64,000 nucleotides of DNA from Streptomyces sp. YPW6 (GTDB lineage: Bacteria > Actinomycetota > Actinomycetes > Streptomycetales > Streptomycetaceae), in assembly GCF_018866325.1 (NCBI RefSeq), contig NZ_CP076457.1, positions 3,755,001 through 3,819,000 of the forward strand, in the 5' to 3' direction. The translations under genes were made by a program, and so were the position numbers. Numbering within the stretch: the stretch's first letter is position 1; the number at the start of each line of letters is the position of its first letter. Below are positions 7,255 to 15,301 of the stretch, in pieces. The notes below the pieces were generated by a model, which saw only the letters and a list, made by a program, of their open reading frames with translations, had not been told where the DNA came from and did not search any database.

Positions 7255-8592
7255 ATGACCCAGGCCTCCGCGACCCCGAAGAACGGCCGCCGACGACACG
7301 ACCGCGAGATCATCGCCCTTGCCGTTCCGGCCTTCGGCGCACTCGTCGCCGAGCCCCTGTTCGTGATGGTCGACAGCGCCGTCGTCGGCCACCTCGGCAC
7401 CCCGCAACTGGCCGGCCTCGGCATCGCCGCAGCCCTCCTGATGACGGCCGTGAGCATCTTCGTCTTCCTGGCCTACGCGACCACGGCAGCCGTCGCCCGC
7501 CGCGTGGGGGCGGGCGATCTGCCCGCCGCCATCCGCCAGGGCATGGACGGCATCTGGCTCGCCCTGCTGCTCGGAGCGGCCGCCGTCGCCCTCGCGATCC
7601 CGACGGCTCCCTGGCTCGTCGACGTCTTCGGTGCGTCCGACACCGCGACCCCGTACGCCATCACCTATCTGAGGATCTCCATCCTCGGCATCCCAGCCAT
7701 GCTCGTCGTGCTCGCCGCCACCGGTGTCCTGCGCGGTCTTCAGGACACCCGCACGCCGCTGTACGTCGCCATCGGCGGTTTCACGGCGAACGCCGCCCTC
7801 AACGTGACCCTCGTCTACGGCGCCGGGCTCGGCATCGCCGGATCCGCGTGGGGAACGGTCATCGCCCAGGCAGGCATGGCCACCGTCTATCTCGTCGTGG
7901 TGATCCGCAGCGCGCGAAAGCACGGCGCGTCCCTGCGCCCCGACGCGACCGGGATCAGGGCGAGCGCACGGGCCGGCGTGCCCCTGCTGATCCGGACCCT
8001 CTCCCTGCGCGCCGTCCTGATGATCGCCACCGCGGTCGCCGCCCGGCTCGGAGATGTCGACATCGCCGCGCACCAGATCATCCTCTCCCTCTGGAGCCTG
8101 ACCGCCTTCGCGCTCGACGCCATCGCCATCGCGGGCCAGGCGATCATCGGCCGGTATCTCGGCGCGGGCGACGAGAAAGGTGCACGCGATGCCTGCCGCC
8201 GCATGGTCGAGTGGGGTATCGGCTGCGGCATCGTGCTCGGCGCTCTCATCGTGCTCGCCCGGCCGCTGTTCATCCCGCTCTTCACGAGCGATCCGTCGGT
8301 GAAGGACGCCCTGCTTCCCGCGCTCCTGGTCGTGGCGGTTTCGCAGCCGATCGCCGGCGTGGTCTTCGTGCTGGACGGCGTTCTGATGGGCGCCGGCGAC
8401 GGACGCTATCTCGCCTGGGCGATGCTGGTGACGCTCATCGTCTTCGCCCCCGTCGCCCTTCTCGTGCCCTCGCTGGGAGGCGGGCTCACCGCGCTCTGGT
8501 GGGCGATGACCCTGATGATGACCGTCCGCCTGATCACCCTCTGGGTGCGCGCCCGGTCGGGCCGCTGGATCGTGACGGGAGCCACGCGCTGA
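7255..8592 (+). CDS. MATE-family efflux transporter (DinF-like)
   Basis: This gene encodes a 445-residue multidrug and toxin extrusion antiporter with twelve predicted membrane helices. The start of the first helix (EIIALAVPAFGALVAEPLFVM), the following DSAVVGHLGTPQLAGLGIA and the mid-protein IAAHQII are characteristic of the DinF branch. It would export cationic or organic compounds at the expense of Na+ or H+; the substrate is not known. The ATG at 7255 has no clear Shine-Dalgarno sequence and a promoter ends immediately upstream. Three parS or near-parS copies follow the stop codon. Confidence 0.9.
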   Translation: MTQASATPKNGRRRHDREIIALAVPAFGALVAEPLFVMVDSAVVGHLGTPQLAGLGIAAALLMTAVSIFVFLAYATTAAVARRVGAGDLPAAIRQGMDGIWLALLLGAAAVALAIPTAPWLVDVFGASDTATPYAITYLRISILGIPAMLVVLAATGVLRGLQDTRTPLYVAIGGFTANAALNVTLVYGAGLGIAGSAWGTVIAQAGMATVYLVVVIRSARKHGASLRPDATGIRASARAGVPLLIRTLSLRAVLMIATAVAARLGDVDIAAHQIILSLWSLTAFALDAIAIAGQAIIGRYLGAGDEKGARDACRRMVEWGIGCGIVLGALIVLARPLFIPLFTSDPSVKDALLPALLVVAVSQPIAGVVFVLDGVLMGAGDGRYLAWAMLVTLIVFAPVALLVPSLGGGLTALWWAMTLMMTVRLITLWVRARSGRWIVTGATR

Positions 8593-8630
8593 TCGGCCCG
8601 GTCCGCCAGGTGCTCCGTTCCGAGGGGGCT

Positions 8631-8644
8631 GTTTCACGTGAAAC
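8631..8644. other. parS site in a hairpin
   Basis: Exact GTTTCACGTGAAAC, extended by flanking GGGGGCT/AGCCCCC into a 28-bp perfect palindrome that can terminate the MATE transcript. Confidence 0.95.
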
Positions 8645-8654
8645 AGCCCCCTCG

Positions 8655-8668
8655 GTTTCACGTGAAAC
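8655..8668. other. parS site
   Basis: Exact GTTTCACGTGAAAC, 24 bp (centre to centre) after the previous site. The stretch from 8679 to 8692 reads GCTTCACCTGAGTC, a 10/14 relic of a further copy, so the locus looks like an array that arose by duplication. Confidence 0.95.
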
Positions 8669-8702
8669 ACCGCGTAGGGCTTCACCTGAGTCACCGCGCA
8701 CG

Positions 8703-8716
8703 GTTTCACGTGAACC
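8703..8716. other. parS-like site with one mismatch
   Basis: GTTTCACGTGAACC differs from the consensus only at position 13. It is 48 bp from the previous exact copy, twice the 24-bp spacing inside the array. Confidence 0.8.
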
Positions 8717-8780
8717 ACGGCGCATCGGAGGGCCATACGTCCAGGCCAGGGCATCCGGACACGGTGCGTCCAGACACAGC

Positions 8781-8811
8781 GAAGGGCCGCACCCAGCGGG
8801 TGCGGCCCTTC
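8781..8811 (-). terminator. Terminator of the rpsF-ssb-rpsR-rplI operon
   Basis: A perfect 14-bp stem (GAAGGGCCGCACCC and its complement) with a 3-base loop lies 24 bases after the rplI stop codon. Confidence 0.85.
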
Positions 8812-8834
8812 AGTGGCTCTGCTGAGCTCTGCCC

Positions 8835-9281
8835 TTAGGCAGCAACGACCTCGACGCCGAGCTTCGCTGCGACCTCGGGGTGCAGACGGACGGACACCTG
8901 GTGTCCGCCGAGCGTCTTGATCGGCGAGCCGAGCTCGACGCGACGCTTGTCGACGTCGGGACCACCGGCAGCCTTGATCGCCGAGGCGATGTCAGCCGGG
9001 GTCACGGAGCCGAAGAGGCGGCCGGCGTCGCCGGAGCGAACAGCCAGACGGACCTTCACGGCCTCGAGCTTGGCCTTGATCTCGTTGGCCTGCTCGATCG
9101 TCGCGATCTCGTGGATCTTGCGGGCGCGGCGGATCTGCGCCACGTCCTTCTCGCCGCCCTTGGTCCAGCGAATGGCGAAGCCACGCGGAACCAGGTAGTT
9201 GCGGGCGAACCCGTCCTTGACGTCGACGACGTCGCCGGCGGCGCCGAGGCCGGAGACCTCGTGGGTGAGGATGATCTTCAT
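8835..9281 (-). CDS. rplI: 50S ribosomal protein L9
   Basis: This gene encodes L9, 148 residues, an elongated two-domain protein that binds 23S rRNA near the L1 stalk. The N-terminal signature MKIILTHEVSGLG and GFARNYLVPRGFA are unmistakable, and the C-terminal domain ends at the usual place. The ATG at 9281 follows the rpsR stop by 18 bases with AAGGG upstream. It is the last gene of the rpsF-ssb-rpsR-rplI operon, and a strong hairpin follows it. Confidence 0.98.
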   Translation of the reverse strand: MKIILTHEVSGLGAAGDVVDVKDGFARNYLVPRGFAIRWTKGGEKDVAQIRRARKIHEIATIEQANEIKAKLEAVKVRLAVRSGDAGRLFGSVTPADIASAIKAAGGPDVDKRRVELGSPIKTLGGHQVSVRLHPEVAAKLGVEVVAA

Positions 9282-9299
9282 GCTGTTGTCACCCTTCCC

Positions 9300-9536
9300 T
9301 TATCGCGCGGTGGACGTGTAGGGCAGCAGCGCCATCTCACGGCTGTTCTTGACTGCCGTGGCGACGTCACGCTGGTGCTGCGTGCAGTTGCCGGTGACGC
9401 GGCGGGCACGGATCTTGCCACGGTCGGAAATGAACTTCCGCAGCATGTTCGTGTCCTTGTAGTCCACGTACTGGGTCTTGTCCTTGCAGAACGCGCAGAC
9501 CTTCTTCTTAGGCTTGCGCACAGGCGGCTTCGCCAT
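9300..9536 (-). CDS. rpsR: 30S ribosomal protein S18, zinc-ligand type
   Basis: This gene encodes S18, 78 residues, a small-subunit protein that pairs with S6 on the platform of the 30S. The pattern Cys14-x2-Cys17 with Cys51 and His54 is the putative zinc ribbon of the C+ form. Streptomyces usually also carries a C- paralogue elsewhere that is made under zinc starvation; that is family knowledge and is not visible here. The ATG at 9536 is preceded by a GGAG-like site (CAGGAGAAAC). It sits between ssb and rplI in the conserved operon. Confidence 0.98.
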   Translation of the reverse strand: MAKPPVRKPKKKVCAFCKDKTQYVDYKDTNMLRKFISDRGKIRARRVTGNCTQHQRDVATAVKNSREMALLPYTSTAR

Positions 9537-9578
9537 GGTGTTTCTCCTGTGTGATCAAGAAGTGGGGTACGAGCAGCC

Positions 9579-10184
9579 CTAGAAGGGAGGCTCGTCCGAG
9601 TAGCCGCCGCCGGAGGAGGAGCCGCCGGAACCGCCGGAACTTCCGCCCCAGCCGCCTCCGCCGCCCTGCTGTCCCCCGCCCTGGCCGCCGGTCGCCCACG
9701 GGTCGTCGGCGGGAGCCCCGCCGCCGCCCTGCTGGCCGCCGCCACCGGGACCGCCGCCCCAGTTGCCGCCGCCCTGCTGGCCGCCGCCGTATCCACCCTG
9801 GCCGCCCTGACCACCGCGACCGGTGGTCTTGGTGACCTTGGCCGTGGCGTTCTTGAGGCTGGGGCCGACTTCCTCGACGTCCAGCTCGTAGACCGTGCGC
9901 TTGACGCCCTCGCGGTCCTCGTAGGACCGCTGCTTCAGCCGGCCCTGCACGACGACGCGCATGCCTCGCTGGAGCGATTCCGCGACGTTCTCCGCCGCCT
10001 GACGCCAGACCGAGCAGGTCAGGAACAGGCCTTCGCCGTCCTTCCACTCATTGGTCTGACGGTCGAAGATGCGGGGAGTGGACGCGACACGGAACTTCGC
10101 GACCGCCGCACCGGACGGGGTGAAGCGCAGCTCGGGGTCGTCGACGAGATTGCCGACGACCGTGATGACGGTCTCGCCTGCCAT
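9579..10184 (-). CDS. ssb: Single-stranded DNA-binding protein
   Basis: This gene encodes SSB, 201 residues, which coats single-stranded DNA at forks and recruits repair enzymes. The OB fold occupies about residues 1-115 (MAGETVITVVGNLVDDPELR at the start). It is followed by a long Gly/Gln-rich linker with GGQQGGG-type repeats and by the acidic tip DEPPF, which binds partner proteins. The long glycine linker is usual for the essential Streptomyces SsbA. The gene lies between rpsF and rpsR, as in most bacteria, so its level is tied to ribosomal protein expression. Confidence 0.97.
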   Translation of the reverse strand: MAGETVITVVGNLVDDPELRFTPSGAAVAKFRVASTPRIFDRQTNEWKDGEGLFLTCSVWRQAAENVAESLQRGMRVVVQGRLKQRSYEDREGVKRTVYELDVEEVGPSLKNATAKVTKTTGRGGQGGQGGYGGGQQGGGNWGGGPGGGGQQGGGGAPADDPWATGGQGGGQQGGGGGWGGSSGGSGGSSSGGGYSDEPPF

Positions 10185-10258
10185 GGGTGAACCTCTCGGC
10201 GGGGATTGCTTCTGGCTGCTTGCTGCTACTCGGACCCGAGAACCGCTGAGCTAGATGC

Positions 10259-10549
10259 TCAGTGGACTTCGGGACGGAGGACCTTGGTCCGGAGGACCGA
10301 CTCGTTCAGGTTCATCTGGCGGTCGAGCTCCTTGACGACCGCAGGCTCGGCCTGCAGGTCGATGACCGAGTAGATGCCCTCGGGCTTCTTCTTGATCTCG
10401 TAGGCGAGCCGACGACGGCCCCAGGTGTCGACCTTCTCCACCTTTCCGTTGCCCTCACGGACGACGGAAAGGAAGTTCTCGATCAGCGGGGAGACTGCTC
10501 GCTCCTCGAGATCGGGGTCGAGGATGACCATCACCTCGTAGTGACGCAT
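10259..10549 (-). CDS. rpsF: 30S ribosomal protein S6
   Basis: This gene encodes S6, 96 residues, the S18 partner on the 30S platform. MRHYEVMVILDPDLEER at the start and RRRLAYEIKKKPEGIY in the middle are the family signature. The ATG at 10549 has a strong AAAGGAGGTGGG upstream and defines the true start; the open frame continues upstream without family similarity. It is the first gene of the operon with ssb, rpsR and rplI. Confidence 0.98.
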   Translation of the reverse strand: MRHYEVMVILDPDLEERAVSPLIENFLSVVREGNGKVEKVDTWGRRRLAYEIKKKPEGIYSVIDLQAEPAVVKELDRQMNLNESVLRTKVLRPEVH

Positions 10550-10882
10550 GTGGAACCCACCTCCTTTGGACTCAGCGGCCACGGTCGTTCCGTGGCAGGA
10601 GGGTCGTGATGCGTGATGCAACGGCGTCCCCGAGGAGAACACCCGGCACTGACAACCCGCTCCCGAACGATCCCGTGTGAGGAGGTCCGGGGAGAGGCTC
10701 GCCGTGCTGGCCTGGGCAGACACCGGTGCAGACCGTACAGACTACCCGCAGACCGGCTTCCGGTTGAAATCAGGAGCTCAGAGGGCACAATCGAGACAGA
10801 TGCGGTGTGAGAGGCGCTACACCCGCCGCAGCGGCAGAGGCGCGTATCCACCCGCCCCACCTGTCCGGCCAGGAGGTACTCC
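10550..10882. other. Intergenic region between rpsF and the small membrane-protein gene
   Basis: This 333-base gap holds no convincing gene. It must contain the rpsF operon promoter on the minus strand. On the plus strand TTGAAA (10764-10769) and CACAAT (10786-10791) with a 16-base spacer are a weak candidate promoter for the downstream membrane protein. Confidence 0.4.
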
Positions 10883-11194
10883 ATGGCACAGACCATCCGC
10901 CCCGCAACCGGTTCGCTCTTCGCGACGGACGGCAAGCCGCACCCGCTCCAGGACACCCTGCTCGCCGTGACCCTCGTGCTGGGCGCCCTCGCCTTCGTGA
11001 CGGCGATGTTCCACCACCTCCACCTGATCAGCTCGTGGGCCGGGCTGGTCGGCATCCTGACCGGCGGGTACGGGATGTACGTCTCCAGGACCACCGGCGA
11101 ACGGTTCGGCCTGATCATCGGGCTCGGCGCGTCCGCCGTCGGCTTCTTCCTCGGCATGGCCCACGGAGGCCTCTTCGGCGGCGTGATCACCTGA
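10883..11194 (+). CDS. Small three-helix membrane protein, unknown function
   Basis: This gene encodes a 103-residue hydrophobic protein. After about 25 polar residues it has three predicted membrane segments (near residues 25-45, 50-68 and 75-97) and a glycine-rich C terminus (MAHGGLFGG). The ATG at 10883 follows a clear AGGAGGTACTCC. I do not recognise a named family; similar small proteins sit at this place in other Streptomyces as far as I recall. It precedes femX and is separated from it by a strong terminator, so it is probably its own unit. Confidence 0.75.
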   Translation: MAQTIRPATGSLFATDGKPHPLQDTLLAVTLVLGALAFVTAMFHHLHLISSWAGLVGILTGGYGMYVSRTTGERFGLIIGLGASAVGFFLGMAHGGLFGGVIT

Positions 11195-11213
11195 CCGGAG
11201 CACCGGCCGGAAC

Positions 11214-11253
11214 GCGGGCCGGTGCGGGTGCCCGGGCATCCGCACCGGCCCGC
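11214..11253 (+). terminator. Hairpin terminator, near-perfect 40-bp palindrome
   Basis: A 14-bp perfect outer stem (GCGGGCCGGTGCGG) continues into an inner stem with one mismatch, 20 bases after the membrane-protein stop. Confidence 0.8.
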
Positions 11254-11366
11254 GCAGCTTTCGGTCCCCCCGGGGCCAGGCCGGTCGCCCCTCGGTCACA
11301 GTAGGCTTCGGCGCGAGAGCCGGAGCCCCTGACCGATGGGGACACACCTGCCGAGGAGCGCCCCGC

Positions 11367-12485
11367 ATGAGCCTGACCCTGAGGACCATCAGCCGAGAGC
11401 AGCATCTGGCGTACATCCAGAGCCTGCCTTCGGCCAGTCACTGCCAGGTCCCGGCGTGGGCTGATGTGAAGACGGAATGGCGCGCCGAGAGCCTGGGCTG
11501 GTTCGACCGGGACGGCCAGATCGTCGGCGCCGGCCTCGTCCTGTACCGCCAGCTGCCCAAGATCAAGCGCTACCTGGCGTACCTCCCCGAGGGCCCGGTC
11601 ATCAACTGGTACGCGCCGAACCTGGAGGACTGGCTCCAGCCGATGCTCGCCCACCTCAAGCAGCAGGGCGCCTTCTCGGTGAAGATGGGCCCGCCGGTGG
11701 TCATCCGCCGCTGGGACTCCGCGGCCATCAAGTCCGGCATCCAGGACCCGGACGTGAAGCGCCTGCGCGACGTCGAGGCCACGCACATCGAGCCCCGCGC
11801 CTTCGAGGTCGCCGACCGGCTCCGGAAGATGGGCTGGCAGCAGGGCGAGGACGGCGGCGCCGGATTCGGCGACGTACAGCCCCGCTACGTCTTCCAGGTG
11901 CCGCTGGCCAACCGCTCCCTGGAAGACGTCCTCAAGGGCTTCAACCAGCTGTGGCGCCGCAACATCAAGAAGGCCGACAAGGCCGGCGTCGAGGTCGTCC
12001 AGGGCGGCTACGAGGACCTGGCCGAGTGGCAGCGGCTCTACGAGATCACCGCCGTGCGCGACCACTTCCGGCCGCGCCCCCTCTCCTACTTCCAGCGCAT
12101 GTGGACCGTCCTCAACTCCGAGGACCCCAACCGGATGCGGCTCTACTTCGCCCGGCACAACGGCGTGAACCTCTCCGCGGCCACGATGCTCGTCGTCGGC
12201 GGCCACGTCTGGTACTCCTACGGCGCCTCCGACAACATCGGGCGCGAGGTCCGGCCGTCGAACGCGATGCAGTGGCGCATGCTGCGCGACAGCTACGCGA
12301 TGGGCGCGACCGTCTACGACCTGCGCGGCATCAGCGACTCGCTGGACGAGACCGACCACCTCTTCGGCCTGATCCAGTTCAAGGTCGGCACCGGCGGCGA
12401 GGCCGTCGAGTACGTCGGCGAGTGGGACTTCCCGCTCAACAAGCTGCTCCACAAGGCGCTGGACATGTATATGTCGCGCCGCTGA
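11367..12485 (+). CDS. femX: FemX-like peptidoglycan bridge aminoacyltransferase
   Basis: This gene encodes a 372-residue FemABX-family enzyme that uses aminoacyl-tRNA to add the bridging amino acid to lipid II. Streptomyces wall has a single Gly attached to LL-diaminopimelate, and FemX is the expected enzyme. The N-terminal half (CQVPAWADVK, then YRQLPKIKRYLAYLPEGP) and the C-terminal half (YDLRGISDSLDETDHLFGL, then FKVGTGGEAVEYVGEWDF) are the two GNAT-like folds of the family, with LWRRNIKKADKAGVEV between them. It acts at the inner face of the membrane. The ATG at 11367 follows a GAGGAGC site. An alanine-racemase-like gene follows after 74 bases. Confidence 0.9.
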   Translation: MSLTLRTISREQHLAYIQSLPSASHCQVPAWADVKTEWRAESLGWFDRDGQIVGAGLVLYRQLPKIKRYLAYLPEGPVINWYAPNLEDWLQPMLAHLKQQGAFSVKMGPPVVIRRWDSAAIKSGIQDPDVKRLRDVEATHIEPRAFEVADRLRKMGWQQGEDGGAGFGDVQPRYVFQVPLANRSLEDVLKGFNQLWRRNIKKADKAGVEVVQGGYEDLAEWQRLYEITAVRDHFRPRPLSYFQRMWTVLNSEDPNRMRLYFARHNGVNLSAATMLVVGGHVWYSYGASDNIGREVRPSNAMQWRMLRDSYAMGATVYDLRGISDSLDETDHLFGLIQFKVGTGGEAVEYVGEWDFPLNKLLHKALDMYMSRR

Positions 12486-12559
12486 CCGGCTTTCCCCTCG
12501 CGGCACCACCCGTTCACTCCCTGATTCATCGCAGCCACCAGAAAGGTTCCGGGCCGGCC

Positions 12560-13591
12560 ATGGCGCTCTCCCTCTACGTCGACACCGCGCGCTGGCGGGC
12601 GCACCAGAAGTCCGTGATCGACCAGTTCCCGGGTCTCGTCCCCGTCTGCAAGGGCAACGGCTACGGCTTCGGACATGAGCGCCTCGCCGACGAGACGATC
12701 CGCTTCGGGGCCGACACCCTCGCCGTCGGGACGACCTACGAGGCGGCCCGGATCAAGGACTGGTTCAGCGGGGACCTGCTCGTCCTGACCCCGTTCCGGC
12801 GGGGTGAGGAGCCCGTACCGCTGCCGGACCGGGTCATCCGGTCCGTCTCCTCCGTCGACGGGGTGCACGCCCTGGTGGGCGCCCGGGTCGTCATCGAGTG
12901 CATGAGCTCGATGAGGCGCCACGGCGTCAAGGAGGAGGAGCTGGGGCAGCTGCACGCGGCGATCGAGGACGTACGGCTCGAAGGCTTCGCGCTGCACCTG
13001 CCGCTGGACCGCGCCGACGGCTCCGACGCCGTCGAGGAGGTCATCGGCTGGATGGACCGGCTGCGCGCGGCCCGGCTGCCGCTGCACACCATGTTCGTCA
13101 GCCATCTGGGCGCCGAGGAGCTGGCCCGGCTCCAGCAGCAGTTCCCGCAGACCCGCTTCCGCGCCCGGATCGGCACCCGGCTGTGGCTCGGCGACCACGA
13201 GGCCACCGAGTACCGGGGGGCCGTCCTGGACGTCACCCCCGTCGTCAAGGGCGACCGGTTCGGCTACCGCCAGCAGAAGGCCGCCTCCGACGGCTGGCTG
13301 GTCGTCGTGGCGGGCGGTACGTCCCACGGGGTCGGCCTGGAGGCGCCCAAGGCGCTGCACGGAGTGATGCCCCGGGCCAAGGGCGTCGCCCGCGCGGGCC
13401 TGGCCACGGTCAACCGGAACCTGTCGCCGTTCGTCTGGGCGGGCAAGCAGCGGTGGTTCGCCGAGCCGCCGCACATGCAGGTGTCGATCCTGTTCGTCCC
13501 CTCGGACGCCCAGGAGCCGCGGGTCGGCGACGAACTGGTCGCCCATCTGCGCCACACGACCACCCAGTACGACCGGCTCGTCGACCGCTGA
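12560..13591 (+). CDS. Alanine-racemase-like PLP protein
   Basis: This gene encodes a 343-residue fold-type III PLP protein related to alanine racemase. The PLP lysine lies in CKGNGYGFGH (Lys31), matching the VKANAYGHG motif of true racemases. The barrel domain is complete to about residue 220 and a shorter C-terminal beta domain follows. The protein is some 30-50 residues shorter than biosynthetic Alr and its motifs are divergent, so it may use another amino acid or be non-enzymatic. It follows femX with only 74 bases between, probably in one operon, which suggests a role in wall precursor or bridge metabolism. That role is inference. Confidence 0.75.
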   Translation: MALSLYVDTARWRAHQKSVIDQFPGLVPVCKGNGYGFGHERLADETIRFGADTLAVGTTYEAARIKDWFSGDLLVLTPFRRGEEPVPLPDRVIRSVSSVDGVHALVGARVVIECMSSMRRHGVKEEELGQLHAAIEDVRLEGFALHLPLDRADGSDAVEEVIGWMDRLRAARLPLHTMFVSHLGAEELARLQQQFPQTRFRARIGTRLWLGDHEATEYRGAVLDVTPVVKGDRFGYRQQKAASDGWLVVVAGGTSHGVGLEAPKALHGVMPRAKGVARAGLATVNRNLSPFVWAGKQRWFAEPPHMQVSILFVPSDAQEPRVGDELVAHLRHTTTQYDRLVDR

Positions 13592-13617
13592 GCCGCCCGT
13601 TCCGGGAAGCGCCCTGC

Positions 13618-15123
13618 TCAGCCGTTCCGGGTGGGCTCGGCGCCCCACTCCACCACAGGCCCCTCGACGGCCTGTGCCGGGCGCCCGGACGGACGGGTCT
13701 CGGGAGCGAGCACGAACGCGTCCGGAGCCCCGTCGAGCACACCGCCCGACGGGTCGTCCGAGCCGTCCCCGCGCACCGGGTCCTTCTCCGGCAGCAGGAT
13801 GTCCCGGACGACCAGGGCGCACAGGTACAGCGTGCCCAGCAGGTGCAGGGCGATCGCGACCTGGTAGCCCTCCGGCGGCAGCCCCTGGTGCGCGTCCCCG
13901 CCGCTGGTGTAAGCGAGGTAGAGCCAGATCCCGAGGAAGTACATGACCTCGCAGGCCTGCCAGATGAGGAAGTCGCGCCAGCGCGGCCGGGCCAGGACGG
14001 CCAGCGGGATCAGCCAGAGCACGTACTGCGGTGAGTAGACCTTGTTCGTCAGGATGAACGCGGCCACCACCAGGAACGCCAGCTGGGCGAAGCGCGGCCT
14101 GCGGGCCGCGGAGAGCGCCAGGCCGGCGATGCCCGCGCAGAGGACGGCCATGAGGACGACCGAGGCGGTGTTGACCGTCTCCACGTCGATGGGCTTGCCG
14201 GTGCGCTGCGTGATGATCAGCCAGAACGAACCGAAATCGATCGGCCTCTCCTGGCTGAAGGTGTAGAACTTCCGCCACCCCTCGGGGGCGAAGACCATCA
14301 CCGGCAGGTTCACCACCAGCCAGGCCGCGCCCGCGCCCAGCAGGGCCGTCCCGAACTCACGCCATCGGCCCGCCCGCCAGCAGAGCACCAGGAGCGGGCC
14401 CAGCAGGAGGACGGGATAGAGCTTGGCGGCCGTGGCCAGGCCGATGAGGATCCCGAAGGCGAGCACCCGGCCCCGGGACCACATGAGCATCGCCGCGGCC
14501 GTCAGGGCGACGGCCAGCAGGTCCCAGTTGATGGTCGCGGTGAGGACGAACGCGGGTGCCAGCGCGACGAGCAGACCGTCCCACGGCCGACGCCGGTGCG
14601 TGCGGACGGTGCACACGGCGACGACCACCGCGCAGATCATCAGCATGCCCGCGTTGACCATCCAGTACATCTGCTCGCGCTGCTGGATGGGGTCGCTGTC
14701 GGGCGTCAGCGTCAGCCAGGCGGCGACCTGCATGAACACCCCGGTCAGCACGGGGTACTCCAGGTACTGCATGTCGCCGCTCAGCCGGTCGAAGTACGGC
14801 ACGAGGCCGTCGGCGAAACCGCGCCCCAGGAAGAGGTGCGGAATGTCGGAGTAGCAGGCGTGCGTGTACTGGGAGGTGGCGCCGCGGAACCAGGCCCACT
14901 CGTAGCAGGGGATCTTCTGCACCATGCCGAGGGCGAACATCCCGATCATGACCAGCGCGACGACCCGTACGGGCGTGAGCGGACCGTCGCCCAGCCGTGC
15001 CCAGCGCCCCACCCGGCCGCCGAACAGCTCGCTGCCGGCCGCCGCGACCTCGTCCTGGTCGGTGGGCCGCACGACGGGCGGTTCCCGGTGCGTGCTCGTG
15101 TCTTCTGCGCTGGGGCTTGGCAT
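13618..15123 (-). CDS. Polytopic glycosyltransferase, GT87/DUF2029 type
   Basis: This gene encodes a 501-residue integral membrane protein with about ten helices, resembling the polyprenyl-phosphate-mannose-dependent mannosyltransferases of actinobacteria. Visible family hallmarks are the conserved region FDRLSGDMQYLEYPVLTG in the first external loop and the TNKVYSPQYVLWLIPL segment near the C terminus. It would transfer a sugar from a lipid donor outside the membrane to a lipid or wall glycan; the acceptor is unknown. The ATG at 15123 is chosen because GGCAGG precedes it. The last 60 residues are a charged cytoplasmic tail. It lies downstream of the PBP gene behind a terminator. Confidence 0.8.
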   Translation of the reverse strand: MPSPSAEDTSTHREPPVVRPTDQDEVAAAGSELFGGRVGRWARLGDGPLTPVRVVALVMIGMFALGMVQKIPCYEWAWFRGATSQYTHACYSDIPHLFLGRGFADGLVPYFDRLSGDMQYLEYPVLTGVFMQVAAWLTLTPDSDPIQQREQMYWMVNAGMLMICAVVVAVCTVRTHRRRPWDGLLVALAPAFVLTATINWDLLAVALTAAAMLMWSRGRVLAFGILIGLATAAKLYPVLLLGPLLVLCWRAGRWREFGTALLGAGAAWLVVNLPVMVFAPEGWRKFYTFSQERPIDFGSFWLIITQRTGKPIDVETVNTASVVLMAVLCAGIAGLALSAARRPRFAQLAFLVVAAFILTNKVYSPQYVLWLIPLAVLARPRWRDFLIWQACEVMYFLGIWLYLAYTSGGDAHQGLPPEGYQVAIALHLLGTLYLCALVVRDILLPEKDPVRGDGSDDPSGGVLDGAPDAFVLAPETRPSGRPAQAVEGPVVEWGAEPTRNG

Positions 15124-15216
15124 GCCGCACATCCTGCCGTACGGGACTGTGTCCGGGGCAAGGACCGCCCGGGGGACACGGGAGGAGTGCGGAGGATGCA
15201 CTGCGCCGGCGGGAAA

Positions 15217-15262
15217 GCGGCGAGGGCCGCCGTACCCGGGCGGGTACGGCGGCCCTCGCCGC
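15217..15262 (-). terminator. Perfect 22-bp-stem terminator of the PBP gene
   Basis: Two perfect 22-base arms separated by GG lie 40 bases after the PBP stop codon. It is one of the two strongest hairpins in the window and separates the PBP and mannosyltransferase units. Confidence 0.9.
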
Positions 15263-15301
15263 TGTGCTGAGCCGGCCCCGGGGGATCGGCCGGCGGTCCG
15301 G

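Noticed and set aside
8631..8716. CRISPR-like repeat array
   Set aside because: The repeats are parS palindromes, with short unequal spacers and no cas genes nearby.
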